Source: Endomychus coccineus (Eukaryota; Arthropoda; Insecta; Coleoptera; Endomychidae). Taken from it: a stretch of DNA of 64,000 nt. Position numbers and translations under genes: made by a program. The notes below the pieces were generated by a model. That model did not search any database. It had not been told where the DNA came from and saw nothing but the letters and a program-made list of their open reading frames with translations. The first letter of the stretch is position 1. Every line of letters starts with the position of its first letter. Below, piece after piece: positions 45,538 through 57,399 of this stretch. The stretch spans positions 164,919,111-164,983,110 of the forward strand of contig OY294069.1 in NCBI GenBank assembly GCA_958510875.1, given 5' to 3'.

Positions 45538-47060
45538 GGCGCATTCCAGGTTATATTCGCACTTCATCCCAAATAATCAAACAAAATTAGTTTTAATACT
45601 AAAATTTATTATTTTTTATAAAGAAAAATATTTTTTCAAAATATAATGATTAAATAAAACGAGTTATAATAATCAAAATTATTGTTAAATAATAATTGAA
45701 GAAAATTAAAATGATATTAAAAAAAATATATAATAATTAAATAAAATGAGTTATATAATAAAAAGTATTATTAAATAATAATTAAAGAAAATAATAATTT
45801 TTATTATATAACTCATTTTATTTAATTATTATATTTTTTTTAATAATAAATTTCAGTATTAAAACTCATTTTATTGTATTATAATTCTTTTCCAAGAAGA
45901 AATTAAATATTTATCAAATTTGAATATTGGAAAAAAAACATGCTCGCGGGACCCTTTAAAGCAGCCCTGCAATATCGATTGAATCGACTTAAAAATTTTT
46001 AGTAAGTACATCAATCAATCAAAACGGGGGTGAACGAGTCCGGAGCATTTAGACCGCTTGATTGGGTCCATTGTGCGCCCCTTGATACAAGAATCAGTCC
46101 AGCAAGCCTAAGGCAGTGCCGAAGGCTAAGATTTTGCATGGACTGATATCTCTTATTGCTTCAAGCGGCATATGTGTACTGCCGAGGTATTGTAGCCTGA
46201 GAGAATCCAATGCTGGACATTCTGCTAGTATATGAGAAGCAGTTTCATCATAATCGATCGGAAATTTTCCGAGGAATCCTAATTTGGGGTCAGATTTGAG
46301 ATTAATATTCACCCATCAGCATGAACTTGACACGAATGGGCTAGGAATTTTTGAAAATACAGATAATTGACTCTAGCGGCTTTGTTTCATAATTTATGCA
46401 TACACCACTTTGAAGTATTCACTTTTAACTCCCTTCACACAAAATTTCAGCTAGATCGGAGTAGCAACACCTGAGATGTGAATTTTTGAAGAAAAAAATC
46501 AGATTTTTTGAGTTTGAGGGCGGCGTTGGATTCCTTGGAAAATTTCCCATCAAATCCATGGTTTGGAGTATTTTTTAGCCTCAGTAATGTGTTTCTACAT
46601 AAGAAATGCGGTTGGTTCATTTTCAATCAATAAACTTCCAAAAAAAATTAAAATTATTCTAGGCGGCGCATTATTGAAGTATGTTAGTTGATCTGCTGCC
46701 ATCTATCAAAGGGCGGTGGCAATAGGCAGTGGGGATTCCCCGAGTTGAAGGGTATTCCCCGAGTGGTGTTGGTTCGTAGCTGTGGTTCGGCAGTACGAAG
46801 TTATAAATTAAGATGTACGGATGTACTTTTTAAGAGCTCGGTGTGGTGGTTGGGAGGAACTAGCCCTGTAGGCGGTAATTCACGTGATAATTCGCATAAA
46901 AACGAATGATGAACTAGCAAAACAGTTTATGAACTAACAAGTATATGGCTTGAAATTTTGGGAAACCCAATATTTCCTGATGCAGAAACCACCTGTAAAA
47001 TTTCAGCCCAATCCAAAGACCTCATCTGGGATGAAGTGCGAATATGATCTGGAATGTGCC
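45538..47060. mobile_element. 1.5-kb TIR element holding a LINE fragment
   Basis: The ends share GGCGCATTCCAG...ATTCGCACTTCATCCCA in inverted orientation (45538 and 47060). A possible 4-bp duplication ATGT lies on both sides. Inside are an AT-rich palindrome (about 45640-45870) and a LINE fragment on the - strand (46020-46330). No transposase is recognised. Confidence 0.6.
46020..46330 (-). mobile_element. LINE C-terminus fragment (same family as 24590-24860)
   Basis: The - strand frame at 46312-46094 encodes DETASHILAECPALDSL, LGSTHMPLEAI and SPCKILAFGTALGLLD before a stop. It is nearly the same as the + strand fragment at 24690-24857. The 3' flank (AGTGGCGCACAATGGACCCA-type sequence) is also shared. 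Confidence 0.75.
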
Positions 47061-47324
47061 ATGTAAGTTTTCAAAATAATTTCATTATACAAGTTTCGAG
47101 GTATTACATCATCAACTGGGCAGTGGAGTTCTACAAACAACACAGATATAGTAATTTAGAAATCGATGAATATTCGATTATATCTTGTTGGCATTTACCT
47201 TATAACAATGACTAGACTAGAGAGACCTATCATTAATATGTTATACAGAATTATATACATAAAAAAATTATACCAATATCAATCCCAAAAATTTATGAAG
47301 TAAAAATGGGTGTTCAGTCTGGTC

Positions 47325-47892
47325 CACGGACGTACATACAGGTCTGGGAACTTGTATGTTTGACATGGGTCTCTTACGCGTCGCCAAACTCGTAGTCCCT
47401 CGCTCAGCCACTAGCTAGCGCTTGGATCGAAGTGGTAAAACGATTTCTTTCCGGAATCGCAAGCAGTGTTACTAAGTATTCTGATTTGAGAGAGGAATAG
47501 AACTATTACTCTTGTCAAAATGTATTACTCACCTTAAAAATAACTTCCCCTTTTTCGCACACATAAAAGACCTCGTTAAAACGATTTCTTTCCGGAATCG
47601 CAAGCATCCACTTTTTTCGCATTTCCGCATCTTTCGGCACTTTAAAAACAGAAGTTTCTTGCTTTACACTTTTGTACCCCGTTTTGCATTTCGGCACAAT
47701 GCACGGTTTCGTGATTTGTTTCTAAAAACGCAGGTATTCCTTCTGTTTACAATTCAAGAATGACAGTTGTCAGAGAACACTTTTCGACTACTGCGCCACC
47801 CTTTTTGGTACTACGCGACAGTCGACGCTTAGCGGTCCCACTTCTTACATAGGAAACAGCCTCGAGTTCCCAGACCTGTATGTACGACCGTG
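47325..47892 (-). mobile_element. Short P-like element with THAP-domain exon (copy 2)
   Basis: Ends CACGGACGTACATACAGGTC and the inverted CAGACCTGTATGTACGACCGTG-type end are flanked by GTCTGGTC (47317-47324) and GTCTGGCC (47893-47900), a 7-of-8 duplication. The - strand frame 47697-47515 encodes the THAP start PKCKTGYKSVKQETSVFK, then VPKDAEMRKKWMLAI and NRFNEVFYVCEKG. The ATG present in copy 1 is lost (ATC). The later Cys/His of the C2CH zinc site and all catalytic sequence are missing. It lies between gamma-COP and YEATS4. Confidence 0.85.
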
Positions 47893-48138
47893 GTCTGGCC
47901 TATATAGAAACCATAGTATTCCGTATCCTATTTCAGGGATGTTATTTTTTTCAATTGTCCATTTTATCGTTAACGTAAGTTGAAACGTCTCATAAATGCT
48001 TAACTTAACATAATCAAAAGATTTTAGAACTTGCAGTGATGCTCTACTCCCTAGTGATGCGAATTAATAGATACCTGACGGGTTATTTTATGCAACACCT
48101 TTGAATATTTTTAGTTAACTCACCAAATAGCTTAATAT

Positions 48139-48144
48139 TTTATT
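48139..48144 (-). promoter_or_regulatory. Poly(A) signal candidate for YEATS4
   Basis: AATAAA on the - strand, about 86 nt past the stop codon at 48230-48232. Confidence 0.5.
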
Positions 48145-48229
48145 GTAGAAATTATTTTATAAGAAAACATGTTTCATGAAGTAGATAAAAAATTACTTAA
48201 CAAAAATTCCTTAAAACTAAAAGTAGGTA

Positions 48230-49069
48230 CTATAAATATTGGATATCTTGAGATTTTCCTATTTCATCTTTAAATTGTGAAATTGTTTCTTTCGCTAATT
48301 TCAAACGATTTTTCAATAAGGCTATTTCCATTCTCACTTTTTGTTTGGCATCTATGATTGCTTTTTGTGTTCGGTCTTTTTTCTCTTCAACTGAAAATTA
48401 ATATTTTAATCTATGTACCTGTTATAATAAATAATACACCTACAATTGGTATGGTGATCCCATCTACCTAGTGTCAACTGTTTGGTATTAGTAAGTAAAT
48501 GATGCATCAACTGAGTAGGATCTTGGAATACAATTTCATCGTAACTTTCTGAAACTAATCCTTTTCCAAGTTCCAGGCCTATATCACTTGTACTACCAGA
48601 ATGAAATAATTTCAGAATATGATACATTGTAACCTGTGAAAAATCAATTAGAACCAATACTGCACATTATCCAATTCCCACTCACAGGTCTTTCATTAGG
48701 ATCATAAAAATGAATCTTGATGACAATTTCAAATTCACCCCATCCTGTTTCGCTAATTTCATAAGGGGGTTTCACAACAATACGGTTTTGATTTGCATAA
48801 CTCTCATGCAACTTGAAATGAACTTTTTTGATATAAGCTGACATGTCTTCATTGTTGTAAGGTTTCACATACACTGTCCATTGGTGAGTATGTCCATCTT
48901 CCTCTCGTTTTTTTCCGAAATATCTGGCCACATTCCCATAAACTATTGGTTTTACAATACAAACACCCTAGAATTATTTCATTTTGAATTAACTATATTC
49001 AAATACGTTATCTGAAAAAACCTTTATTCTTCCCCCTGAATCAGGACCAAAATCTGTGGGTAAGCTCAT
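48230..49069 (-). CDS. YEATS4: YEATS domain-containing protein 4 (GAS41), 4 exons, complete
   Basis: A nuclear acyl-lysine reader on histone H3 that is a subunit of SRCAP- and TIP60/NuA4-type remodelling complexes and helps deposit H2A.Z. Exons in transcript order: 49069-49022, 48967-48686, 48633-48444, 48390-48230; phases agree; 226 aa (human 227). It starts [18 protein letters not shown]. The YEATS domain (about 18-140) has [45 protein letters not shown] and the hallmark ETGWGEFEI strand with [11 protein letters not shown]. The C-terminal part (about 175-226) is a predicted coiled coil ([20 protein letters not shown]). The exon 1 donor is weak (GTTTTT), but the phase and protein match support it. 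It is head-to-head with the TMEM201 homologue 1.0 kb away. Confidence 0.95.
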
Positions 49070-49286
49070 GACTATGGCTTCGAATACCAGTTATTTTCGT
49101 CCTGAGGTTATTTGAAAAGAATCACTTGATTATTCATTTTAATTTCCTCCTATTCATTCAAGGTAAAGTAATGTATACATCTAATAATTTCAATAATTAA
49201 GGTTATGATTGTAAAGTCGTCATAGATATTATTGTATGTATATATACAATATCTATGAATGTCGTCATAAGTCAGATATTGTATAT

Positions 49287-49568
49287 CAAAGAGTTCTATA
49301 TATAGAGTAGACAAGTAGTGTGTTGAGCATAGAAAAGCGCTGGTGATTAGTCGTACATTCTGTCCTTCTCGCACATGTAGTGCGCTCTCACTCGCACAAT
49401 CTATCCTTCTACACCGAGACTCAACACCATTCATCGTATGATTCGATTACGTACATCACAATATTTACGTGCGAGTGAGAGCGAAGTACATATGTGCGAG
49501 AAGGACAGAATGTCCGTTAACATACCAGTGAAAGGCTAAGTAGTCTACTCTATATATAGAACTCTTTG
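49287..49568. mobile_element. 282-bp MITE with 8-bp duplication, between YEATS4 and TMEM201
   Basis: Tips CAAAGAGTTCTATATATAG are inverted, with GTAGACAA-type continuation. An inner palindrome contains TGCGAGTGAGAGCG and CATTCTGTCCTTCTCGCAC. Flanks are TTGTATAT (49279-49286 and 49569-49576). A sister copy lies at 62002-62228. Non-coding, hAT-like by duplication length. Confidence 0.9.
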
Positions 49569-50093
49569 TTGTATATACGTAGGCATCGACCATCTGTGTA
49601 AGTTTATGTAAGATCTATGATTGTCGTAACCATCAAAATTTGTTTTAATTAGCCACCGCATCGAATAACTGTATTATCAGTATAATAGTAAATATTTAAA
49701 TAATGGGAGAATGTCAGTCAGTAGATAGATATTCTGTACTCTGTAATCATAGTAGATGAGAACTCTAATGTCTATTTCTTTATAGTTGTCTTACGCTCTG
49801 TAGTGTGGCATGACTGTCCGATATCAGTGCGCGGCGTAGGCAGTTTCTTTTCCTATTCTATCTAGTCTAGTATCCATGGTTAAAACTTATTTGTTCCCCA
49901 ACTTCATCCATGTTGTTCTGTGCTTATCAAAAGGATTTGGTAAATCTATGCAGCATGCAGCTCGTCGTGTTTGTAATTTAGGTTAGGTTTGACGTTTGAA
50001 AAACCGCCTTTGTGGCGAAGTGTGTGGGGGTCGATCGCTGGTGTGGGGCTTTGTTATTAAGTTCGAATCTGAATGATTGGCTCAAGCTACAGG

Positions 50094-53000
50094 ATGAATG
50101 ATATTATCAATGTGCTTTCGTATGCGTTACCATTAATAGCACTTGCATTCACAATAACACTATTGACCGTCAACATTTATATGAACATTAGGTATGCGGT
50201 TATTCTGAACTCGATGGAATTGAGTGGAAACTTACCTTAGTTTATTTCCAGAAAACGTTTCTCCGTTAAAGTCAATTGCTGGTTTTGTAACGTTTGGACG
50301 AAGGTGCCGTATAATGCTCAAAACTGTTTTGATTGTCCCAATTGCTTACAGTATAATGGATTTGGAGAAGTAAGTTATTCATAATATTGTGCTGAATAAT
50401 TTCATTCCACTTATTTTCAGGATGGGGGCTATAATAAAGTAATTGAAGCTCAGCGTAATCCAAATCTGAACAACAAAGTTACTATAAAATACACGAACCA
50501 TAAGACATCTTCTAATGGGTTGTGCAATTCTTGCAACCACAATCAACAACTAAAGATAACTCAGTTAGCAAGATTTACTCCACTCCAAGAAAACAATTAT
50601 GATGTAGAAATTGAGCATTTCAGGTAAAGTGGAGTAATACAGTTCAACCAAATTCAAGTATTTGTTGCTACCACCTCAGAAATTATTAGAAAAACGTTTC
50701 TTTGTTAAAGAAGTTTAATCATCTTTTTTTGTACTATCTTCAAAGCATTGTTTCACTTTATTTCTTTACGGTTTTCAGATAAAGCTTGAATTTGTTTGTT
50801 GAATAGTATAAATTTGTATTACTTATGTTTCTTCATTATTTCAGAAAACAGTTGGAAAAAACTTATGAACTTTGCAAACCATGCAACCAGTTGTTAAGGT
50901 ATACTCTTTTGAAGGAAAAAGCCTTTATTTTTGGAAATCATGTTTATAACATACAGAAGAAAGGGTTGAGTTTCTTAGACTTGAATAAATCTACAAACGG
51001 AGTAACAGTTGATACAAAGCTGACCTTTTTGATAAATATCTTCAGGAGCACTTTAAACACATTTGCATCATTAATTATTTTGAATAATATCTTCGTAAGG
51101 GTCAAGTACAATGAAGAACATATCCAGAAATATGTTCCAGAATCTTTCCTTCCTTATTTAATTCTGTTACGAGATATCTCTATTTTGCTTTCTAATATTA
51201 CAAACGATCTCATTAGTTACAACGAATTGGATGAATATATTCCAAAAAGTATAAATTTACAATATGGCAATGTAGCTTATCTTGCTACGATGGGTTTGAT
51301 TCTGCAACTTGTTATGTTTATGTTTGATGATTCATTATTCAGCGTTAAAGTTAATCAATTTCTTTGCTGGAGCATTCTCACTATTACATCATGGACATCT
51401 CTTCAGGGACCATTTTTGATGTACATTCATCTATTCCAGGTAAGAATATTTTCTCTTCATTCATTTTGATGTAATAATCTGTTTAGGTAAGATTTTCGGT
51501 TGTGAAAAATGTTTTCTTTAAGTTACCAACTAGGTCTTAAGATATTTATAACTGAATTGAAATTGCATGTAGAAAAAAGAACCTAATAAAATCCAAGATC
51601 CAAGTGAAAAAATGCATATTATTTGATTGAAAATTTAGAACAAAATTCACATTATTTTATATTATATCGTTTTATTGTCTATGAAAATTTAGAAACAAAT
51701 ACTATATTTTCTGAATTTCAGTGGTATAAGTGAATAGATATTTGACTGTTTTCAAATGTAGGTAAATCTAAGATCTAAGATTCTGACCTGAAAAGATAAT
51801 GAAAACAATACATGTCATTTTATAGTATATCACTTTGCTTTCTCTGAAAATTTTCAAGAAAATAGTTATTTTTGTATTAAGTGCTTAAAATGAGTGTTTT
51901 TTTAATGGCACATGAGTGTTAAATTTTTTTTTTTTATTCTCTCGAATGTGCCATGAAAAACTGAATTTTATACAAGAAATACCGGGATATCAAAAATTAT
52001 CTTGGTCAAGGGTGGTTGTGCTAAAACGTGTGTCTTACTTTACGTTTGAAATAATTATGTCATAATTAATTTGAAGTTTCTAAAAGTGCGAAATTTTGCA
52101 ATTTTATACGAATATTGTAACACTCAGAAGTCTTTAGCGCTTTGGACTCCGGGATTTTCACGTGGCCTATCGAGATTAGAAGGTTCGAATTATCTAAAAA
52201 TATAATTGCATGAACGCCAGACGTCCTATGTAATTAGCTACGCACGAAATCATTTTAACATATGCCTCGAGGAGCTCGCTGCGCGTAAGTTAGAGTGTAT
52301 ACATTTTACCTCGGTCTTGTTAATTTGGGGCCGTTTCTTGCCCCGTGCGATCGGCGCCAGTTGTAATAAAGTGTTTTTGGCTATGGGCCGCTAGCTTTTA
52401 CCCGCTTCGTGTATATTTTAGTCGGGAGAAAATTCCCTTTGTTACGTCGCACGTTAGACGCGCGTAGCTGAGCCATTGGACAATCCATCCCCAACATCTA
52501 TGTTATTAGTTATCATGTATGGTCGGTTAAGAACTAAAATTAACTCTTATGGTAATCCACCCGTATCATCAGTTCTCATTTTATGCAACTTCTGCCTGAC
52601 GAAATTTTGTTGCTCAGCATTATGACAACCAACGAAGACATCCGATGCTACAGATACTATTGTCTACGGAGTTTAGTATGGAGTTGTACCATCCGAAATT
52701 ACAATTTTATTATTTTTAAATGAAAATTAAAGTTTTTCTTTAGTTTTCACAACTATCAGCATTTCAATCAACAATTATATACATTTTTATATTTAATAAT
52801 AAAAAACGTATAATGGGCGGTACAATCCCTGTAAAGAGTATGAATGTAACCCGATAGTCATTATAATAAATACACATTATTTTATTTTCAAAACATATTA
52901 TTTATTGATATTTACATCGATGTAAATGAAAGTAATGTTAAACAGCATTGGTCCGAATTGAAGATTTCTACGGGTGGTGGTAAAAGGAAACATCTTCAAT

Positions 53001-54793
53001 TCGAACCAATGAACAAATAATCTAAAAAGAAACGCAAAATGTAAACATATAAACAGTTCCGTCAAATGTCAGTATGATCGTAAATTACACCACAAATAAT
53101 TATTTGAAATAAAATTTTGTACTTTCGAATTAGTAGTATTAAAAAAAACATCAAGACGATACTCACTATTATATTTGATGCTGTGACCCAACATTCGAAC
53201 AATGAAAACAATAAACTAGATATAACACAACGTCATCAATGTGTAGTACACATGCAAAAGTTCTCACTTATACACATCACTAATGTTATATTCTTATGAC
53301 AAGAATTATATTCACAATATTTAAAACCTTTCACATAGATACGATACTAAGTACACAATGAACAATTAATAAATTCAAAAAAAATATTACTTTCGTCTGC
53401 ACGAGGACCGAGGATTGAGTAAATGAATAACGTCGAGTATCCGACTCAGATATGCACACGTGTGTAAGCGTATAGAGAGACTGCCTGACGCCTGAGCCAA
53501 GTAGTTGCGCAGGCGGCAGTATACATAATACCTAAAATATATATAACTACAGCGTGACGGACTCATGGATTTACCCCCATCTGAAATAGCTCAACGCTCC
53601 TAAAGAAATTTTCACTTCAAAAATTCTTCATGTAAACAGGCCAAGTTGATTTACAATTAAATTAAATTTGTGCGTTTATGTTATTGAAGATAAATTTATT
53701 TATAAACGAATTAGCATAATCTAAATAATCAAATTGTTCACAGATTTTCTGGGCTGGGTTGGTGATCTATTGTTCATTTCTCAGAGAGGTCTCAGTTCCA
53801 GTGAAAGTGGAATGCAGAAAATATTCAGAAGGTAAAAAGTCGTACAGCCCCGATATTTCCGCATCGTCGATCTATGATGATCCCGACATGTTCAGTGAGT
53901 TCACTTCAAAACTTGACAATTCGGTTATTCGTGCTTCTTCGAGTGCTAGTGCGGTTAACTTTGACGATTCGAGAAATTCTTCTAGATCTTCATGGTCTAA
54001 TTTGTCAGATAAGACGGTATATATAGCAGATGCGCAAACGATCCGACCAACTGCCAATATTTTCAAAACCATAAACAAAAATGATAACTATTCAAGCACT
54101 GCCAGTGTGTTCAATAATACTTTATACACTCACATTAATAATAGTTTAGACGATTTACACTTAAGCTCATCTGCATTCAGACGAACTAATATGTCACCAG
54201 TACCACCAGCTTCGATTTCACCAGTGAAGAGTGAACCAACTCGTAGGACAACTGTACTTAGTCCCTCTAAACTCAAAAACGTAACTCAGAACTCTTGGGT
54301 AGCCGGGGGTTTTTGGCGCAATGCTGACGGAACGCTCGTACCGGTAGATCAATTAACTCGTAACAGCAGAACCTCTAGTCAAAGCTCGTCTGGATTCGGA
54401 TCGGAAGTTATCGAACGTTCGCCGAATCCGTTCTTTTCACTGCCTACTTCTCCCAAAGGTTCTTTATGTGGAGACGATGACAGGCTTTCATTTCTGTCAG
54501 AACCAACATATCACATGTCACCACCTTTAACATACCCGTCAAATCCTTTCTTACCTCGTGAAAGTAAACAAAGTCAATTGTATAGGATTTTTGGTGACTT
54601 TGTTCCTAAGAAGGTTCAGCCTGGTGTGTACGATAATTTATTCGTACAACCTTTGGCAAATCCTTCTGAATATGCTGGATCCAAAGTTCCAGATGTTTGC
54701 AAAAAATGTCAACATAATGCCCGGGATTTGGATAGATCCAGTATGAATAATAGTTTTCGTTCTTTGAGTTCGAATAATTTTTATAAGTTGTGA
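50094..54793 (+). CDS. TMEM201: TMEM201/Ima1/Samp1-like inner nuclear membrane protein, 5 exons
   Basis: Homologue of the inner nuclear membrane protein that links the nuclear envelope to the cytoskeleton and to spindle membranes. Exons: 50094-50191, 50252-50369, 50421-50623, 50845-51439, 53744-54793; phases agree; 687 aa (human 666). Residues about 10-32 are a transmembrane segment. The Ima1 N-terminal zinc-binding domain follows, with paired cysteines CWFC (42-45), NCFDCPNC (57-64), CNSC and CKPC, and the family signature VPYNAQNCFDCPNCLQYNGF. Hydrophobic spans lie at about 200-225, 240-260 and 295-355. The last exon encodes a long Ser/Asn/Pro-rich disordered tail with SWVAGGFWRN and SSQSSSGFGS blocks and a terminal CKKCQHNARD. 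Intron 4 (2.3 kb) holds a truncated TIR element. The ATG at 50094 was chosen because the transmembrane segment follows it directly. Confidence 0.9.
51983..52473. mobile_element. Truncated second copy of the CGGGATATC TIR element, in TMEM201 intron 4
   Basis: It begins with CGGGATATCAAAAATTATCT and follows the reverse complement of 35501 down to about 35008 with few differences, then stops at AGCTGAGC. Only one end is present. Confidence 0.8.
52946..53011. repeat. Hairpin with 20-bp arms
   Basis: CATTGGTCCGAATTGAAGAT is matched in reverse by ATCTTCAATTCGAACCAATG around a GGGTGGTGG-containing loop. It is intronic (TMEM201). It may be a small MITE; no clear flanking duplication. Confidence 0.65.
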
Positions 54794-54843
54794 TGGGGTT
54801 TTATTGACTTAATTTACTCTGTTAGAATTATATGAACGATTTG

Positions 54844-54849
54844 AATAAA
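54844..54849 (+). promoter_or_regulatory. Poly(A) signal candidate for the TMEM201 homologue
   Basis: AATAAA lies 51 nt past the stop codon at 54791-54793. Confidence 0.5.
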
Positions 54850-55268
54850 TATGTGATGTTAGATTAAGATTAATAATAACCCGTTTAATTTATTTGCGAG
54901 TTTTTGTAAACATGAACGGATAAATTTATAGTTACATAATTAAGATAACTCTTGTAATTTTTCATATTTCATTTGCAGAAATGAAATAGTTTTACCAATA
55001 TTTTATTATTTAATTCTGGAAATAATCTCAAGTGTTTGTATATAATTCTTTGCTTTGTTTAGACTGAATTATTTTGGACAACTGGAAGAAATTAAGAACT
55101 CTCTAGCTTCCTATGAAATCCAACCATTCAAGTGTTATTTGTTCATTTATACTTCATTTTCTTTAGTTTATCATTAAATTTAGAAAAAAACACTTTACAA
55201 TTACTTTGTTTATTTGAATGAATGAAAAATGGAGACGAAAACAGTAAAAGACGATTATAGGTGGCAAC

Positions 55269-56833
55269 CATTTTATTATTGTCTTATCAGTGTCATAGTT
55301 AATTTTTATTATACAGGGTGTTTCAGTTTTTTCGTTCATAACTTCGGGAAACGATAGAACTTTCAAAAATAATAGGGGTCTTTCATATTAAATTTTTCTC
55401 TAAATAACTTCGTTTCCGAGATACAGGGGGGTGTTGAAGTTTTGAAAAATTATAACATTTTCTTCATTATCTTCTAAAGAGATGAAGCTTTTAGTTCAAA
55501 CTTGATGCACTTTAGTTTTACTGGATAATAAATTTTTTTGGTGACAAAATGTTTTTGAGACAAATACAGTAGCGTAGTTATGGGGTTTTGTACGCATTTA
55601 AACCCCTCAAACTTCTACGCCAATGATCGGAAATTATTATTGTACACAAATTTAAGAACTTTATTTTCTATAAAAAAGTATTCTTGATAAATTTCACTTA
55701 GAGGCTTCCTGTTTCCTATTTTGATTTTTATAATCAGGGTTATCTTATGGAATTTCTTTTGAAAGGCTATTTAAAAAGTAAAAAAATATTTAAATACCTG
55801 TTTATTCGTAACGATGAAAAATAATTCATCTCGGAAACGAAGTGATTTAGAGAAAAAATTTATATATTTTCAGATGTTCTATCGTTTACCGAAGTTATGA
55901 ACGAAAAAAACTGAAACCTAATTTTGGGAAATTAAAAAATCTGATCCACTAAAATTATAAGATACCCGTAAAAGGTTATATTAGTTATGCATAATGGTGA
56001 GGCCATGTTGTAGGATTTTTCAACTCAGGCCCACTTGAAGCGCCCCGTATTCAAATTTTATTCCGCTTTGATAAGATTCAAAATGACATTATTAACTCCA
56101 AGGACTTTCAATTTTTTCTCGGATTCGAGAACTTTAGTAACAGAAATATAATAATTAGAATCACTAATTTAATAATATTTAACCTACCCTCAAGTTGTCC
56201 TTCTGAAATTTCCCTAACAATAATTTCACTAGTAAATTTTGAAAAATTCTAATTCTAATTGAAATAAATACTTGACTAGTTCAATGTGTGCATTAAGGGG
56301 AAAAATGTCCAGTATGTTTTAATAAATTTTCAAGTCTGGTTTTCCCAGTCATTTTATTATTGTCTTATCACTATCATAATTAATTTTTAGTATATAATGA
56401 ATCCTATTTTCGGAAATTAAAAAATCTAATTCACTAAAATTATAAGATAACTGAAAGGTTATGTCAGTCATGCATAGTGGTGAGGCCATGTTGTAGCATT
56501 TTTCAACTCAGGCCTACTTGAAGCACGTCATATTCAAATTTTATTCCGCTTTGATAAGATTCAAAATGACATTAACAACTCCAACAACTTTCCATCTTTT
56601 CTCAGATTCCAGAGCTTTAGTAACAAAAATATGATAATTATAATCGCTTGTGTAAAAATATTTTTCAAACCTACCCTCAAGTTTGTCCGTTGGAAATTTT
56701 CCTAACAATAATTTCACTAGTAAATTTTGAAAAATTCTAATTCTAATTGAAATAAATACTTGGCAATTTCAATGTGTGCTTCAAGGAAAAAAATGTCCAG
56801 TATGTTTTAATAAATTTTCAAGTCTGGTTTACC
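55269..56833. repeat. Tandem duplication of about 480 bp, first copy split by a MITE
   Basis: A unit starting CATTTTATTATTGTCTTATC and ending AATAAATTTTCAAGTCTGGT occurs twice, at 55269-56349 and 56350-56833. The first copy is longer because a TIR element (55314-55917) sits inside it. Both copies carry GTGAGGCCATGTTGTAG and CGCTTTGATAAGATTC blocks. Non-coding, between two convergent genes. Confidence 0.85.
55314..55917. mobile_element. CAGGGTGTTTC-tipped MITE inside a tandem repeat
   Basis: CAGGGTGTTTCAGTTTTTTC at the left is matched in reverse by GAAAAAAACTGAAAC at the right, including TCGTTCATAACTTCGG with its complement. The last bases of the right end are missing, since the host unit resumes at CTAATTTTGGG. 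The left insertion point is at TA. Confidence 0.75.
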
Positions 56834-57399
56834 CAAAAGTCCTACCAAAATTACTGCTGCAATTATGTTCACAACACTTGAAAGGCATTCTGAGATAAAA
56901 TGATACATAACAAACATAAAACATTTTCCTCATCAAGGTATCGTCAAGAAGACTGATAAAAAAGACGTAATAACAATCTTTGGTACTTCCCGAAAACCAT
57001 TCAAAAATAAATTCACGAAATCGTTCATCTTGGACCACCGAAAAGAAACACTTGAAACCGCTCCCTATTTAAAACTGTCATGGTATAACGCCTCACTCAA
57101 TGTCTTTAACCATACTTTGGTAATTGTTTCCACCCAAAATGCGCGCGTGAAGTAAGCATGATGACATGATGGTCACGTGGTCAAGGGGCTTGCCTGAATG
57201 GAGAAGACTGTCATGGGTGAAAGAGTAAAACAATTGAAAACAAGATATATTGACGAATCAATTCCAAAATAGATCATTTTTAATTACCTTGTACCATTGG
57301 GAACAAATTGTCGAAACGAATTTAAGAATAGTGATTCAACTTATCAAATTATCGCCGTCATATTTGAAATAGATGTAGCCGCAGATTGTATACCGTACA
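56834..57399. other. Intergenic, contains a weak dispersed repeat
   Basis: The stretch 56940-57230 shares scattered blocks with 44620-44960 in gamma-COP intron 9, for example AACAATCTTTGG and CACGTGGTCAAGG. A 69-codon - strand frame here has no recognised domain. Confidence 0.4.

Noticed and set aside
49150..49434. 94-codon - strand frame between YEATS4 and TMEM201
   Set aside because: Half of it lies within the MITE at 49287-49568 and it has no recognisable domain.
56829..57038. Zinc-finger BED-type transposase start on the - strand
   Set aside because: Cysteine spacing does not fit and no other part of a transposase follows.
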